Of a DNA stretch of 64,000 nt, positions 13,285-25,285 are shown in pieces. Numbering within the stretch: position 1 is the stretch's first letter; every line of letters starts with the position of its first letter. Where the stretch lies: positions 481,197 to 545,196 of the forward strand of contig NW_004454207.1 in the NCBI RefSeq assembly GCF_000283155.1, given 5' to 3'. Both the position numbers and the translations under genes were made by a program. Under the pieces are notes generated by a model, which was not told the DNA's origin, ran no database searches, and saw only the letters and a program-made list of their open reading frames with translations. Origin of the DNA: Ceratotherium simum simum (taxonomy: Eukaryota > Chordata > Mammalia > Perissodactyla > Rhinocerotidae).

Positions 13285-13391
13285 ACTCCCTTCCTTACTA
13301 GTTGCATGTTCTAGGGCATTTGCTTAAACTATCCATTTCTCAAGTTCTTCATCTGCATAATGAAGAAAATATCAACTCTTACCTGGTAGAC
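13285..13391 (+). repeat. MIR SINE, 5' part (split by a DNA transposon)
   Basis: TAGTTGCATGTTCTAGGGCA, a CATTTCTCAAGTTCTTCATC stretch and AATGAAGAAAATATCAACTC follow the MIR consensus order. The MIR resumes at 13606 after an intervening hAT-type element. Confidence 0.7.
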
Positions 13392-13605
13392 CAGGTGTTC
13401 CCCCAGGGGACATTGGCAACGTCTGGAGACATCTTCAGTTGTCACAATTGGGGGTGGGTGTATGTGTGTGTGTGTGTTTGCTACTGTCATCTAGTGGGTA
13501 GAGGCCAGAGATGCTGCTAAATATCCAACAATGCTCAGGACAGCCTTCACAGCAACAGAGAATTATCCAGCCCAAATGTCACTAGTGCCGAGGTGAGAAA
13601 ACCTA
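13392..13605 (-). mobile_element. hAT-type non-autonomous DNA transposon (copy 1 of 3) with internal (TG)n
   Basis: This element runs from CAGGTGTTCCCCCAGGGG to the AGGTGAGAAAACCTA end, with CATCTAGTGGGTAGAGGCCA and TGCTAAATATCCAACAATGC inside. The same family occurs at 50281-50425 and 59306-59429 in the opposite orientation. Flanking octamers TGGTAGAC (13384-13391) and GGGCAGAC (13606-13613) match at 6 of 8 positions, fitting a decayed 8 bp hAT duplication. An internal TG run lies at 13463-13477. The family (MER-type) name is not assigned. Confidence 0.75.
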
Positions 13606-13705
13606 GGGCAGACTGTGGTGAGGGACATGAAATAGGACATGAAAAGCCATTGAAAAATGCGTGGCACATAGTAATTACTCAAGAAATGTTAACTATCACT
13701 ATTGT
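13606..13705 (+). repeat. MIR SINE, 3' part
   Basis: GTGGCACATAGTAATTACTC and AAGAAATGTTAACTATCACT match the MIR 3' end and continue the fragment ending at 13391. Confidence 0.75.
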
Positions 13706-13734
13706 TAACAAACTGTTTATGCGATATGTCCATA

Positions 13735-13794
13735 TAGGACTAGTCAGCCTATGTTGACTACAAGTTCTAGGACTAGTCAGTCTGTGTTGATTAC
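13735..13794 (+). repeat. 33 bp-period tandem duplication
   Basis: A 27 bp unit beginning TAGGACTAGTCAG at 13735 recurs at 13768 with 3 mismatches. It is not recognisable as part of a known repeat. Confidence 0.85.
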
Positions 13795-13999
13795 CTGGGG
13801 ACTTTCTAGCATGAATCAAAGCTTTTATCCATCTACATTTTTCATCAAAAGAATGGTTTTGGAAGCTATAACATAAGGACTAACTCCAGAAATTCTTGAG
13901 TTACTTGCAAATCTCAAATGCATTCCTTAAAGGTTCCTTCCTGACACAATGCGGGTGGGAATGGGGGTGGGGGACAGAAGAGAGCCTTCCATGTTGTAG

Positions 14000-14206
14000 A
14001 GCGGGAGTTGGCCAACTTTGCTATAAAGGGCTAGAGAATAAATATTTTAGCTTTGCAGCCCATATGGACTCTGTTGTAGTATGAAAGAAGCCACTGATGA
14101 TGTATAATCAAATGGGGGAGGCTGTGTTGCAATAAAACTTTATTTACAAAAACAGGTGACGAGTCAGATTTGGTCCTAGGGTCATAGTTTGCCAACCTCT
14201 AGACTA
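14000..14206 (+). mobile_element. hAT-type non-autonomous element (family with CAGCAAACT-like ends)
   Basis: The segment starts AGCGGGAGTTGGCCAACTTT, contains CAATAAAACTTTATTTACAA and ends GTCATAGTTTGCCAACCTCT, the two ends being complementary. The same family occurs at 33084-33300 and, in reverse, at 36210-36499. Confidence 0.8.
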
Positions 14207-14218
14207 GAGGAAAAGATC

Positions 14219-14365
14219 ATGGACTTTGTAGTCAAAGAGCTGCAGGTGTGAAAAATGTGTCGAATTGCTGCAAGAATGTTTCCTCATTTGCATACTTTCA
14301 GTGAAAATATCTATAAACTATCTGGCACATAGTAAGTAGGTGCTTGATAAATATTCCTTTTCTTC
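14219..14365 (+). repeat. MIR fragment
   Basis: ATGGACTTTGTAGTCAAAGA and CTGGCACATAGTAAGTAGGT with GATAAATATTCC fit a diverged MIR in sense orientation. Confidence 0.65.
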
Positions 14366-16264
14366 CTTCAAGGCATGAATAGTTGCCATTACCGAATTCA
14401 TAGGATTTCAATTTGAAAAGGACAATATACTTGCAGTATGGCGTCTACTTTCCCCGTGATGTCCTGCCGACTTCTGTCACAGTGATAATAAAAGCTGCTC
14501 TTCCCGTGATGTTTTTCGCAGTTTTACTCAACTGGCTTCAATCTTACATTCTTGGCATTAATGCCACAGACTTTTCTTTTTGTGTTTAATGGTAACTCTG
14601 TTCAAAGCAGTTCCAAAATGAAGAAGCCGAATGGAAGGTGTTGCTCATAATTCATTCAAAAACAATAAACTCCTCCCTTCCTTTCTCTTATTAATTACAC
14701 ACTTTATAAAGCAAATGCTCCACACCCTTCCGTTTGGGTTGCGCAAACAGAATGAAAAAAAATCTATTAACCTGTCATGGGCATTTGTCTCTATCAAGTC
14801 TTTTTCATAAAGTTTCTGATAAATGGTACTTTCTATTTAGTAATTTTCAACAAATGTATTTGGTAAAAACCAGACTTTAGATGGTGTGGCCAGAACCTAA
14901 AAAAATAACTTACAGAAGAGGATGGTTAATTGAGCACCGGGGAGGACGGAGGTGATATATTTCAGGGAAGGGAAGTCATTTCTAATGGAAAGAGGAAGCT
15001 TCTATCCCATGACCTTACATTACTCATTTTCAATCTTACATGTCATTTCTCATTAAGTGGCATTCTTTTTAGTTGTTGTCCCGTGATTCCTGAATAGCAA
15101 TGTCCTGGAAAAATACAACGTTGGACTCCTATTCGGGCTTGAATTACTCAAGTATAGATGCCAGCAGCTCCCCTGCAAAGTTATGGAGAGTGGGGATTGG
15201 ATCCCTGCTCTTTGGTATTCCTTACAGTGAGCGAAACATATTTGATTATACCACTGATAAGACTTGCACTTGGAAGTACAACTGGAAGGTGTTAAGCTTT
15301 GTTCTGTCTTTCTGATGCATCCACAAGTGATATCTATGAAATATTTTGCCTGGTTCTTGTAACTCTAGAATACCAGCAGAAGCTGGTAGATTGATTTTTG
15401 AATATCTTTGATGCCCAGTGTATAATATTCACATTTATTCAATACAGTGAAAGAGAGGAGAGTTTAGGGAAATTGAAAACGTGAGCTGTCACGATGGGGA
15501 AAAGGGATTTCTGCCATCATTTCATTTTAGAGGGGGTCTGTGGTCTGTTCTCCTCGAAGCAGGTCATGAGACTAGGATGGAAGTACAAGTTGTTGCCAGG
15601 AAACACCAGTAGGGTGGTGGGGAAGTGAGATGGGGAAAGGTACGAAGTCAGTAAAGTGTGCCTTACCAAGACCACTGTGGGTAACTGGCAATTAATCCCA
15701 ATGGGTAACTTTGGAAAGTGCAGAACACTCAGGTGATGGGGAGGAAGAGTGGTATTTATCTAATATCTCCCATCAGTGGCTGGTTGAAGGCTGTTGGGGG
15801 TGGGTGGGCATTAACTCCCCTGTGGAATTAACTGGTGGGGGAAGGGAGGTAGAAAAAGTCCCCAAACAGAGTCTTAGCCGCTTGCAGCTGGAAGCTCTCA
15901 GGCCAGGGAACATGGGACTGATGAGTGCGCTATGGGCATGGCACTGACAGTTTCGGACAGGAGCACGTTAGAGGGGACTATAATTCTGACATTTCTTAAG
16001 AAGAGCTCTAGTGGAGGTCAGAGGGCACTGGTGTCACAGTCGTCCAGTTTGTTCTATAGCTCCAACGACTTACAACTAATTGCAGGGCTGAACAGAGTTT
16101 GCATCTGACAGTGTTTTCTATCCTAACCTTGGTCATTCCTGACTTCAGGGCTACAGTCTACCTACAAACGCTCATTTGCAACTAACCCTAAATGAGTCTA
16201 AATCTGAGCAACAGCAGGCAAAGTTGCCTGGAAAATTCACATGAAATCTAGTGAATCAGACTGA

Positions 16265-16267
<3 letters not shown>

Positions 16268-16297
<30 letters not shown>
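16268..16297. repeat. (AT)15 microsatellite
   Basis: A 30-base alternating AT run. Likely unstable in length. Confidence 0.95.
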
Positions 16298-16301
<4 letters not shown>

Positions 16302-16479
16302 GCACACATATTTCTTTATCTAGAGACCTGTCACTTTTCCATCATTTCAACTCACTGTGAAATTATTATTGTCTTTCTAAAAACAATGGCTTTACAGCTT
16401 TAAGGCTTAATATGTACAGTTTTCTGCAGTAAAATTGAATTTTAAAAAACTTGAGTTAGGGATTACAGAAAGAAGTGCT

Positions 16480-16502
16480 TCTCTCTCTCTCTCTCTCTCT
16501 CT
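16480..16502 (+). repeat. (TC)n microsatellite
   Basis: An uninterrupted TC run of 23 bases. Confidence 0.95.
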
Positions 16503-17364
16503 TATCCCCTGCAGTATCTGAAAGGTCAACTATATTTCTATATACAAACAGACAGATGTTGCCTTCTCCCCTTCCTACCTGGGAAACAGAATGCTCTGTT
16601 TACGTTTGTCAGGATCTGGGGTGGCGGGGAGGCGGCATCCTGCCAGGTAATGGAAACACTGCTTACTTTAATTTTACTACCAAGAACAAAGCCTTCTTAT
16701 TGTTTAATAGAACCCTTAAAGGCGGGCCTCACGGGCATAGTTCTAATTTCTTCGAGACCACAAACAAGAGGAATTCTTTAAGGCCACTTCATGAAAAACA
16801 GAGGGAAAAAATACTTTATTCTGCAAAAATTAAAGCAATCCTTTGTTTAAGTAGCCTGAGCCTGACTCCAAGTTAGCATTCGCATGTGCTCTCCTTATAT
16901 GGGCATTTCTTGGCATTGTTTACCTAGGCACCCATTCTTTCAGTAAGATTAGATCGAGGCTATGTCAGAGATATGAAAGAAACCACCTTCCTTTAGGATA
17001 TGGTCTCTTTGGCATCATTTTCAGATCACATGGTAAAAGAAGAAACACTTTGCACCAAAAATAAACAAGCCAATGCTCTCCCCTTGCAAATCCTATTTAT
17101 AAAACTAGGAACCACAAAAATCTTAATTCACTGCTTATTATGATTCTGCCAGCAAACTAAACCTTCGATGCAGTCCCTGCTTCTCAGCTGCAAGTTTCAC
17201 TTCTCTCTCCACTTCAACTATAGGCAGCTAAAGCTACTGGTTTCTAGAGATCTTTGCAATAGTCTTAGTAGCTAAGGAATGGAAGTGAGAGGAAATGAGG
17301 ACATCTTATTTATCCACAAGTGAGGAGGATGTTACTGGTTGACCAGTGACAACACATGAAGCAA

Positions 17365-17460
17365 TCTATGGACTTACTGAGTGCCCACGATTTGCAAAGC
17401 ACCACACTAGGACCTGTGGTAGAAACAGAACTTTGCACCCTAGAGAGAATGACTTCGCTA
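17365..17460 (-). repeat. L2-like remnant (antisense)
   Basis: CTTACTGAGTGCCCACGATT and AAGCACCACACTAGGACC resemble the antisense L2 3' end. Confidence 0.5.
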
Positions 17461-17527
17461 GAGAACAATTAGCAAACATGCCAACTGCACACAGTATTAA
17501 CTGCTAACCCATGGGCTACAGAAGTTC

Positions 17528-17700
17528 TAGAGCTGTGTGGTCTGATATGGCAGCCACTAGCGACTTGTGGGTTTTGAGCATTTGAAATGGTGGCTAGTCT
17601 GAATTGAGATGTGCTGTGAGTATGAAATGCATTCATTAATCATTATTGTATTGATTCCATGTTGAAATGATAATGTTTTGAATATGTCGGGTCAAATAAA
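17528..17700 (+). mobile_element. DNA-transposon-like fragment
   Basis: GTCTGATATGGCAGCCACTA and ATTTGAAATGGTGGCTAGTC are characteristic of a common mammalian MER-type DNA element. A related element in the opposite orientation is at 32769-33071. Confidence 0.6.
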
Positions 17701-19124
17701 TGTATTAGTCAAGTTAATTTTACCTATTTGTTTTTACTTTTTTTTAACGCAGTTAGTTGGAAAGTTTAAATTACGTAGCTCCCATTACTTTTCGACTGGA
17801 CGGTGTGGTTCCAGAGGGTTTCAGAAATGGGGCAATTGGTGTGTGTGACTAGCTGGGAAAGGCTTGCTGCCGAATATGGAAGTGGGACTGGTCTTTGGAG
17901 ATCAGAGTGGGCAAAAAGGGAGTTGGGAAACCCAGGAGTGAGGAAGATGAGAAAGGCACCAGAGCAGAGGGAAAAAAGAGCATGTCTGTATGACAGCAGG
18001 AAGTTAAGGATTTATTTCAACAATGTACAGGGTGCAGTGGGCATGTATCTTGAATTGGGTATCTGGAGTAGAGAAACACCAGAGCCAGTTATATCTTACT
18101 GCGCCTTGTGAAAATCCCTGTTGGGGTCAATTGCAGAGAGCTGTCTACGGCTGATCTCACACAGAGCCCAGCTAAGGCAAAAAGGTGAATAGGGAGGCTT
18201 AACTTTGGGTGTGTATGTGGGGTCTTTCCTTGACCTCACCATCTTCTAATTGACTTTCTTTGTATCTTTGACCTAGTGGGCCTGTACCATCTGTCTTTGA
18301 AGCTATCCATGCTTACTCGCTCTCCTAGGGTTTTCTTCTGAAATTGTGGTGGTGGTGCTGGTGAAAGTTACTGGAGGGCAATAGGAGGGGAGATGGGAGG
18401 GAAATTGGAGAGCACTGTCACTGTAAAAGATGGGCTTTGCCAAAAGGACAGTGAAAAGCAAATCTAACCTGGTCCGGAAGAGAAAATGAAAGACCATAGA
18501 ATTCAGATGTTTGTCAGTTGCTGATTTTGAGGTTGTGGGGTATGTGTGTATATGTATGTGTGTGTTTGGGGATCAAGAGTCTGATATTGAAAACGTTACC
18601 CTATAAGCCCTCTTCAGACCTAGGCTGACTAGCCGTCCTACACATGTGGAAGTGTTTAAAAATGTTTCCCCCAACTTGATTCAAAGTGGCTATCTGGTCA
18701 TTTTTTTCTTTTACAAACCAGAAGGGATAGAGAGGGTATCCCAGAGAATCAAAAGGAAAGGGATAGGTTTACAATGACGGGACGAGGAAGACCCACTCTG
18801 TCCTCCTTAAGGGCTCAGCAATGACCCAATGGACAGCTCTCTCATTCTTGACTTCCCTCTGCCAACCCCCATCCTCTTAGCACTCATCCGGAGGCAGAGC
18901 CTTCATGCTGGGTGGAGCTCCCTGTGTGCATCATCCATCCTGCTACTGCCTCCAGGGATTTGTGGCTGCTGAGATCTGCCATCATGTCCTGTGTACAGTC
19001 TTCTCAAGAAGGGTCCTTTCTGCCCTTCAGGATGAGAATTTATCTCACACGCTGATCTATGCAAATGCGCTAGTGACAGAGGAGGCAGTTGGTCTCTCTG
19101 GGAGAGTCCCGTTTTCTCAACAAT

Positions 19125-19225
19125 AGCCATGTGCTGTGCACTAAATGCAGGAGATGCTAGGAAAAGAAAGACACTGCCATGCTTCCCAAGGAGTCCAACC
19201 AACTAGGAGAGGGAATAGACATGCA
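19125..19225 (-). repeat. L2 fragment (antisense)
   Basis: CACTAAATGCAGGAGATGCT, followed by an AAAGACACTGCCATGCTTCC-type stretch, fits antisense L2. Confidence 0.55.
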
Positions 19226-19473
19226 CTTAAAGAGGATTTTTTGCCCAAGGACTGTAACTATATCAACAAATCACTATGTAGTTTTCCTTAAGCTTTAAGT
19301 TCAAATTATGAGTCTCATTATTCTATTCATAAATCCAAGAAATTTTATGAAACCAAGAATAATCACTCTCAGGGGGTCCTTGAATCAATGTTTGATTAAC
19401 TCAAGTTGAACAGACTCAACTCCATTAAACAATCAATTCCATCTATAAATTAGTTGATTAAATTCCTTACACA

Positions 19474-19672
19474 TTTTTTTAATTGAGGTAAAATTTACAT
19501 TCAGGGAAATACATAAATCTTAAGGGACAATTCAATGGATTTTGATAACCAACATAACCAACAGCTTAATCAAGATATAAAATATTTCTATCACCCCAGA
19601 AAGTACCCTCCAGCCCCTCTTCCAGTCAATTCTCACCCCCATGAGTAATCACTGTTCAGATTTTTATCACCA
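19474..19672 (-). mobile_element. Old L1 3' UTR fragment (antisense)
   Basis: TTTTTTTAATTGAGGTAAAA, CAATTCAATGGATTTTGATA and CACCCCAGAAAGTACCCTCC match the antisense of an L1M-type 3' UTR. Confidence 0.8.
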
Positions 19673-22600
19673 AATTCCTGTAACATTTTAAATTGCATTT
19701 ATAAATGTAACATATTCAATTTACTTTATAAGCACTTTAAGTGCCTAACGGGGTAAAATTAAAACTCTAACAAGGCAAACCTTCCCAAGTCCTTAAGTAG
19801 CTCTTAGAAATCTAATAAACTAAACTTACAAATGTAGTGAAACTTAAGTTCTCTTGAACATTCAAATATCGGTTTGAAACAAACCATTTTACGCTTTCAA
19901 CTTAAAATCACAGGTCCAAAATAAATTACATGTTTCAGATTAGAAACTCAAAGCTACCTTGTCAAATTTCTGTAACATATCATATTCTCTTAAATGCTAC
20001 AAACCCTTAAAATACAAACATATGTTTTAGTCCTAAATTGTAACACAAAATATTGATTTTATGGATATTATTTAGGTCTTCATCTTTACATATAATTCTT
20101 AAACTTCTTGGGGAGGAGGAAAAAAAAGAACTTTATTTACTAAAAGAAGCAAATTGATCATCCCAAAGAAGTTGAAGTTACCAGGTCAAGGATTACTGGT
20201 CAAAGATTCGAGAATAATTCACAAGACCTGAAGGCTCACTGGTACCACAGATGTATACTCATCGGGGACTTGTTATGGTGGGTTGGACAGGGTTTCCAAT
20301 TCCCCAGCAGATGGGATTGTTTCTTGCCATGAGAATTCCCCTAGGAATCTAACTTTTTAATCATCTCTTTCAACTCTATCACCTGGTTTAGGTAGCTGAC
20401 GTTCAGTTAACCACTCCAATTGCTTTACTACTTGATTGAATTCAATCCATTTTCTTTACTGGCTGATTCTTGTTATGCCTGGCTTCAAGTCATATTTCTA
20501 TGGTTATTTGAACGACATTTACCTCAAAAGGCTTGTGGGATAATTAAATCAGGAAGTGATGGTAGGACCTTGTCAAGTGGTCATTATTGTTTTTCATGTA
20601 CATTTGCATAAGTCCTACCACTTTTGCTTTCCCTACACCGCAGGCTATACCTTGTTATGGAATTGTAACCACTCGATACAGTAATCATCTCATCCTTTTA
20701 CACCTGCAAGTATAGACGACGCGCCATCTTCCCAGCCTATGTAAATAGATGGAAGGCTTCCTTGAACTCATCACAGCCCAATACCGAGCTTGCCTGGGTA
20801 GAGAATTAGGTTACTATGATAATTTTCATCACCTCATATATGTGAACCTGATGTTTTACCTAGTGAAAAAACTTTTAAAAGCATAGTAAAAGCTCTATCA
20901 TAAATTCCTAGGCTGGGAAGTTACCTCACTTGGTTGTAAAAATCTTTATTTGTGTTGCTCCTCACTGAAAGCCTTTTACATTCAGTAGTAGCCTCAGGCT
21001 TTTTAAATAGCTGAATTTAAAATTTCATATTTCTGTTTCAAACAAAAATAACAAGTGCTACAATTGCACTCTTGTTAACGAACATTTTATATGCATGACT
21101 CGATTTTGCTGGGGAATTTCAAAATTAGAACAAAGCTCTTCAGTTTTCCCTCCAACATTTAGCAATTACAAATGGAAGTCAATTGAGTGAAGGTAAAAGA
21201 TGTGTCCTGTTTCTCTCATAATCTGTAATCATCTTATATACAGAGATAACTTCAGCTTGATCATCATAAAAAGCAATTTTATATTCATTTATTGAGAAAA
21301 AGAACTAAAACTAGATATTAAGACCAAGAAACAAAAGAGGTTGGTTCAGTAACAAAATGATGGATTGATGGTTGGGATCATGTTTACGTCTGAATGGGAC
21401 TCAATAATGGGACCCAATCTTCTACCTGACAGTCACCCTCTCACCTGGGATCATTCCTCCGCACCTGACTCTTAATCTGGATCCACCAACTACCACCATC
21501 TCATGTGAAGTTGAGTTAGAACTAACAACAATGGCCATTTTTTAAAAAAATTGTCACAACCCATTCTTAGTATTCTTTATATCATGCCAGAAACATCCCT
21601 GCTGCTCTAGCCAAGCATCTAAATATTTCAAGGCAAGGAGGTTGTGTTTGGATAGTGCAGGGGAGACGTGACAAAGAGTTCCTGTATTATGGGGAGAAAC
21701 CCCATAATAAAACCACATCTTCTTTCTTCATTCCTACTGCTTATCCATTGGGCCCCCAATTAAGGCTGACTATATTTCACATCTAAGCATTAGTCTTGAA
21801 AATCTGCATTACTAAATTCAAATATGTCAGAGGGATTGTCTTCAGAAGCACGTACATGTGATCATACTCCAATCCAAGCCACCTGATAGGATTCTGAATA
21901 TGACACAATAGTTCATTCCATCCAAACTGGAAAGATCAGCAGATGATAGCAGATGATGAAAGGTTTGGATCATGTTTAAAAAAAGGTTTCAAAGCTGAAA
22001 CTTGGGAATGTTATTCTGAAAGTAATACCAAAGTAACTAAGCCTTATATTCATTCATTCATAAGATTAATCTCTTATTTCTCTATACGGGAAGATTTTTT
22101 ACTGATGTCTTGTCTTCTCATTATTCTTCGTGAATATACCTAAGAAGGTAATAGGATCCAATGCCTTTTATGAATCAGTTTTTTTTAAGGCAAGACCATT
22201 GAATCTAAGGGGAGACATTCAAGTATGTGTCACATACTACTTTAATAAACAGTTAAATTTAATATCCACCAAGAAAAGCTAAGTTTGCTTCATGATTTGT
22301 CAATTTTAGCAAACTTGGTGTAGTAAACTGGATACATAGCCACTATACACACGCAGTAGTGAAAAAATGAATCTTCTCCAGAGAAGATGAAGTTCTGTGC
22401 AGCCTGAGAGTTCTTTTTCTCCTTTGTTCTGGGAATCCTCAGACTTGACTTTGGGAGATCAGCCTTTACCAAAGTCGCTCATCATAATCTAATTTCTGAA
22501 TGCTGCCATATTTGCACGATCACATTATCATCATTCCAGAACCGTTTACATGGAGAGCCATAGATGACTGTGTGTTGCTTGATGTGGTTTAATGAGGCCC

Positions 22601-24588
22601 AGAATCTGATTCTAATTATACCTTGAGAGCATTCTCACAGGGGCTCAGCTGGGGTGGGAATCTAACCCTTATCTGCAAGTGACAATGGATTATAACTTTG
22701 GACATTCAAGTTGGCCCTTAGCAGGACACACATCATCCAAGATCAGATAGCTGTCCACAAGACACAAACAGCACGTGTGGTGTTCGGATGCTGGTCTTCA
22801 TCCAATGGCTCTAGATGAAGTAATTGCCAAGGCTTCCATAGAGAGAGAATGCTTTGCACAACAAAATTAATTTAAACATAAAGGTTCATCTTCCTTTCTA
22901 ACCCAGTGATTTTTTTCTTTATTTCAAAATTTACAATTGAAGGCTTTTAGGGCTTGGTGAATGGCTGAAAAAGTCTTTTACAGACACTCATTTGTTTTCC
23001 AAAATCAATTTTCACCGTTTCTTACAAGATACCATAACACATCACCCTCTTCCTCCTTGATTTACAAAGCCCAACATCTGAGCAAAAATTGAATTAAATG
23101 GCACTTAATTTACCTACAAGAAGTTTGTCACACCACATGCCACCTAGCACTGGAAAAACTCAGAGAAAGCCAGTAAGAGGGCAAATTTTCCATTAAAATA
23201 AAAAAAATAGTTTAAAAACTTAGTGTGAAAAGCAATGACAAGAGGAATTAAAAACAAAATGATTACAAAGAAGGCAAGATAAGCCAAAGGAGCTAATGCC
23301 AGGATTTTGACGGGATGCTGGCTTAGAGAATGCCCTTCTAGGATGAGCTTGGGCAAGGTCGGTGAGGTCAGCTGAGCCTTTATCTTCTCCAAACTGCTAT
23401 GGCAATAAGCCACCCTTTCGCAGTTTTTCTTTACCATCTCACTGTGGATTTAGTCATTGGTCACCTGTAATTCCCAAAATGAGCATCCACTGTGTGTCCA
23501 GGTGTTGTATTCCCTGTGAAAGAATCTGAGTCTCAGAATGTGTGGAGAATTTGATATACATCAGTGATTCTAAGTATTTGCTTAGCTAATAAACTAAGTC
23601 CTCTGATTTTTAAAAGAAAACAGGGAGGAGGATGAGATGATGAAGAGAAATAGTCCATATTCAGCCTAGAATTGTAAGCTCTGTAGCTGACCCAAATTTT
23701 GACCACTTCTCGTAAGCCTGTCCTACATCTCGTACATAACTAACTCCAAACTCATCCCAAGGGAATTTTCTACTGTAATCCTCTCCTGAAGAAAACAACC
23801 CAGTGGCTAAAAGTCCAGTAGTTTTTAGAATTCCAGGCACCAAATTACACTAACATTTCTTGGGGGTCTACCTGATATTGCTCTTTCAATGCCTCTACTT
23901 CCCAAGTCCTAAATTGTCTTGGCCTTCACACCCTCCATTCTCCAGTTTTAAAAAGATTTGGTACTTACTATCAAAAAGCCATTTCATTGCTCACCCTCAT
24001 TTTAAAAACAAGTTATGAAAACAATGGGGATGGGGGGAGACCTTCAAACTCTTTTCATTCTAACGAAAAGCAGAAGTGAATCCCAGGAAGGAGGTGTGGA
24101 CTTATAAGGATGTGGCATTTCCTCAGGATTCGGTGGGAATTCACTGATTTAATTTACAACAATTGCGAGTTGCCTCTGTGCTTTGAGTTTTTTAGCTCCA
24201 GCTGGCATGGGGACTATTTTCCCGAGGAATGCTCATACCCGAATACAAGGACACCTTCAGGAAGAGGAAAAGGAAGAAATACAGTCTAGGAACCTAGGAT
24301 GTGAACCAGGAAATTCTTTTCCACTACACTGATTTAAAAGACTGTGATGCTGGTGCCTTACAAATTCCACTACCTTTTTGGAGTTTACTAGTGCTGTGAT
24401 GTCTTCCTTGGACGTGCAATCGTTTTGCACTAAGATATCCATATTATTTTCTCAATAACCAAAAATACCATTTCCTGGAAAGAGTTAGGGATGTCAATTG
24501 TAACTGTGAAAAATACACAGGTCCTTGTGTTCCTTGAATCCTCACTAAATCTTCAAGACCAAATAGAGTTCAAATTCAGATGCAATAT

Positions 24589-24829
24589 ATATTTTTTAAA
24601 TTTCTTCCAGTACTTTTTTTTTTAAATATTTTATTTATTTATTTATTCCCCCCCCCAAAGCCCCAGTAGATAGCCGTATGTCATAGCTGCACATCCTTGC
24701 AGCCGCTACATGTGGGACGCGGCACCAGCATGGCCAGAGAAGCGCGGGTCGGCGCGAGCCCGGGATCCGAACCTGGGCTGCCAGCAGCGGAGTGCGTGCA
24801 CCCAACCGCCAAGCCACAGGGCCGGCCCC
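24589..24829 (-). mobile_element. ERE-type SINE (short form)
   Basis: Minus-oriented SINE. The head is at the right (GGGCCGGCCCC at about 24820-24829) and the A-rich tail at the left. The tail shows a (TTTA)n motif and a C run. The body carries AGCCCGGGATCCGAACCTGG, the antisense of a tRNA-like B-box. The target-site duplication AGATGCAATAT (11 bp) is at 24578-24588 and 24830-24840. The leftmost about 25 bp (24589-24613) looks non-ERE and may be later tail sequence. Confidence 0.93.
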
Positions 24830-24999
24830 AGATGCAATATTCAAGTCCACCCAGCTCTCATCTCTCCAAAGCCAGTTCCTACTTATCCCCCCTCACACAC
24901 CTTCCATTTCTACAGAATGAACTACTTGCTTTGTGTACATACACTCTTCATTTTTCCATCCACATGACTTGGTTTGCCCTATAAGCAGTGCCTTACCCA

Positions 25000-25285
25000 T
25001 TCCTCCATATGCCCAAATGTTACCCACTCTTGAAGTCAGGCTCAGATTGTGCACTATCTCCCCTGGCTGAAAGAAATTTCTTGCTTCTCTGATATTCCAA
25101 AGTATATAATCTACACTTCTCTTATGGCAATTAGTTTTCTATTTTGTATTGTATCATAGCTGCTCTTTTGTCTTAGTCAAGATAGTAAGGTCCCTGTGGG
25201 CAGGGTCCTTGGCACCTAGCATAGTGCAACACACACACAGTGGATGCTCCATACACACTAACGGAATGAACAAACTAGCGTGACA
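25000..25285 (+). repeat. L2 3' fragment
   Basis: TAAGGTCCCTGTGGGCAGGG, then TTGGCACCTAGCATAGTGCA and ACGGAATGAACAAAC match the sense L2 3' end. The upstream part is weaker. Confidence 0.65.

Noticed and set aside
15100..15315. 71-codon plus-strand frame with two NxT/S motifs
   Set aside because: No similarity recognised, no exon boundaries, and antisense to MID1. The length is expected by chance.
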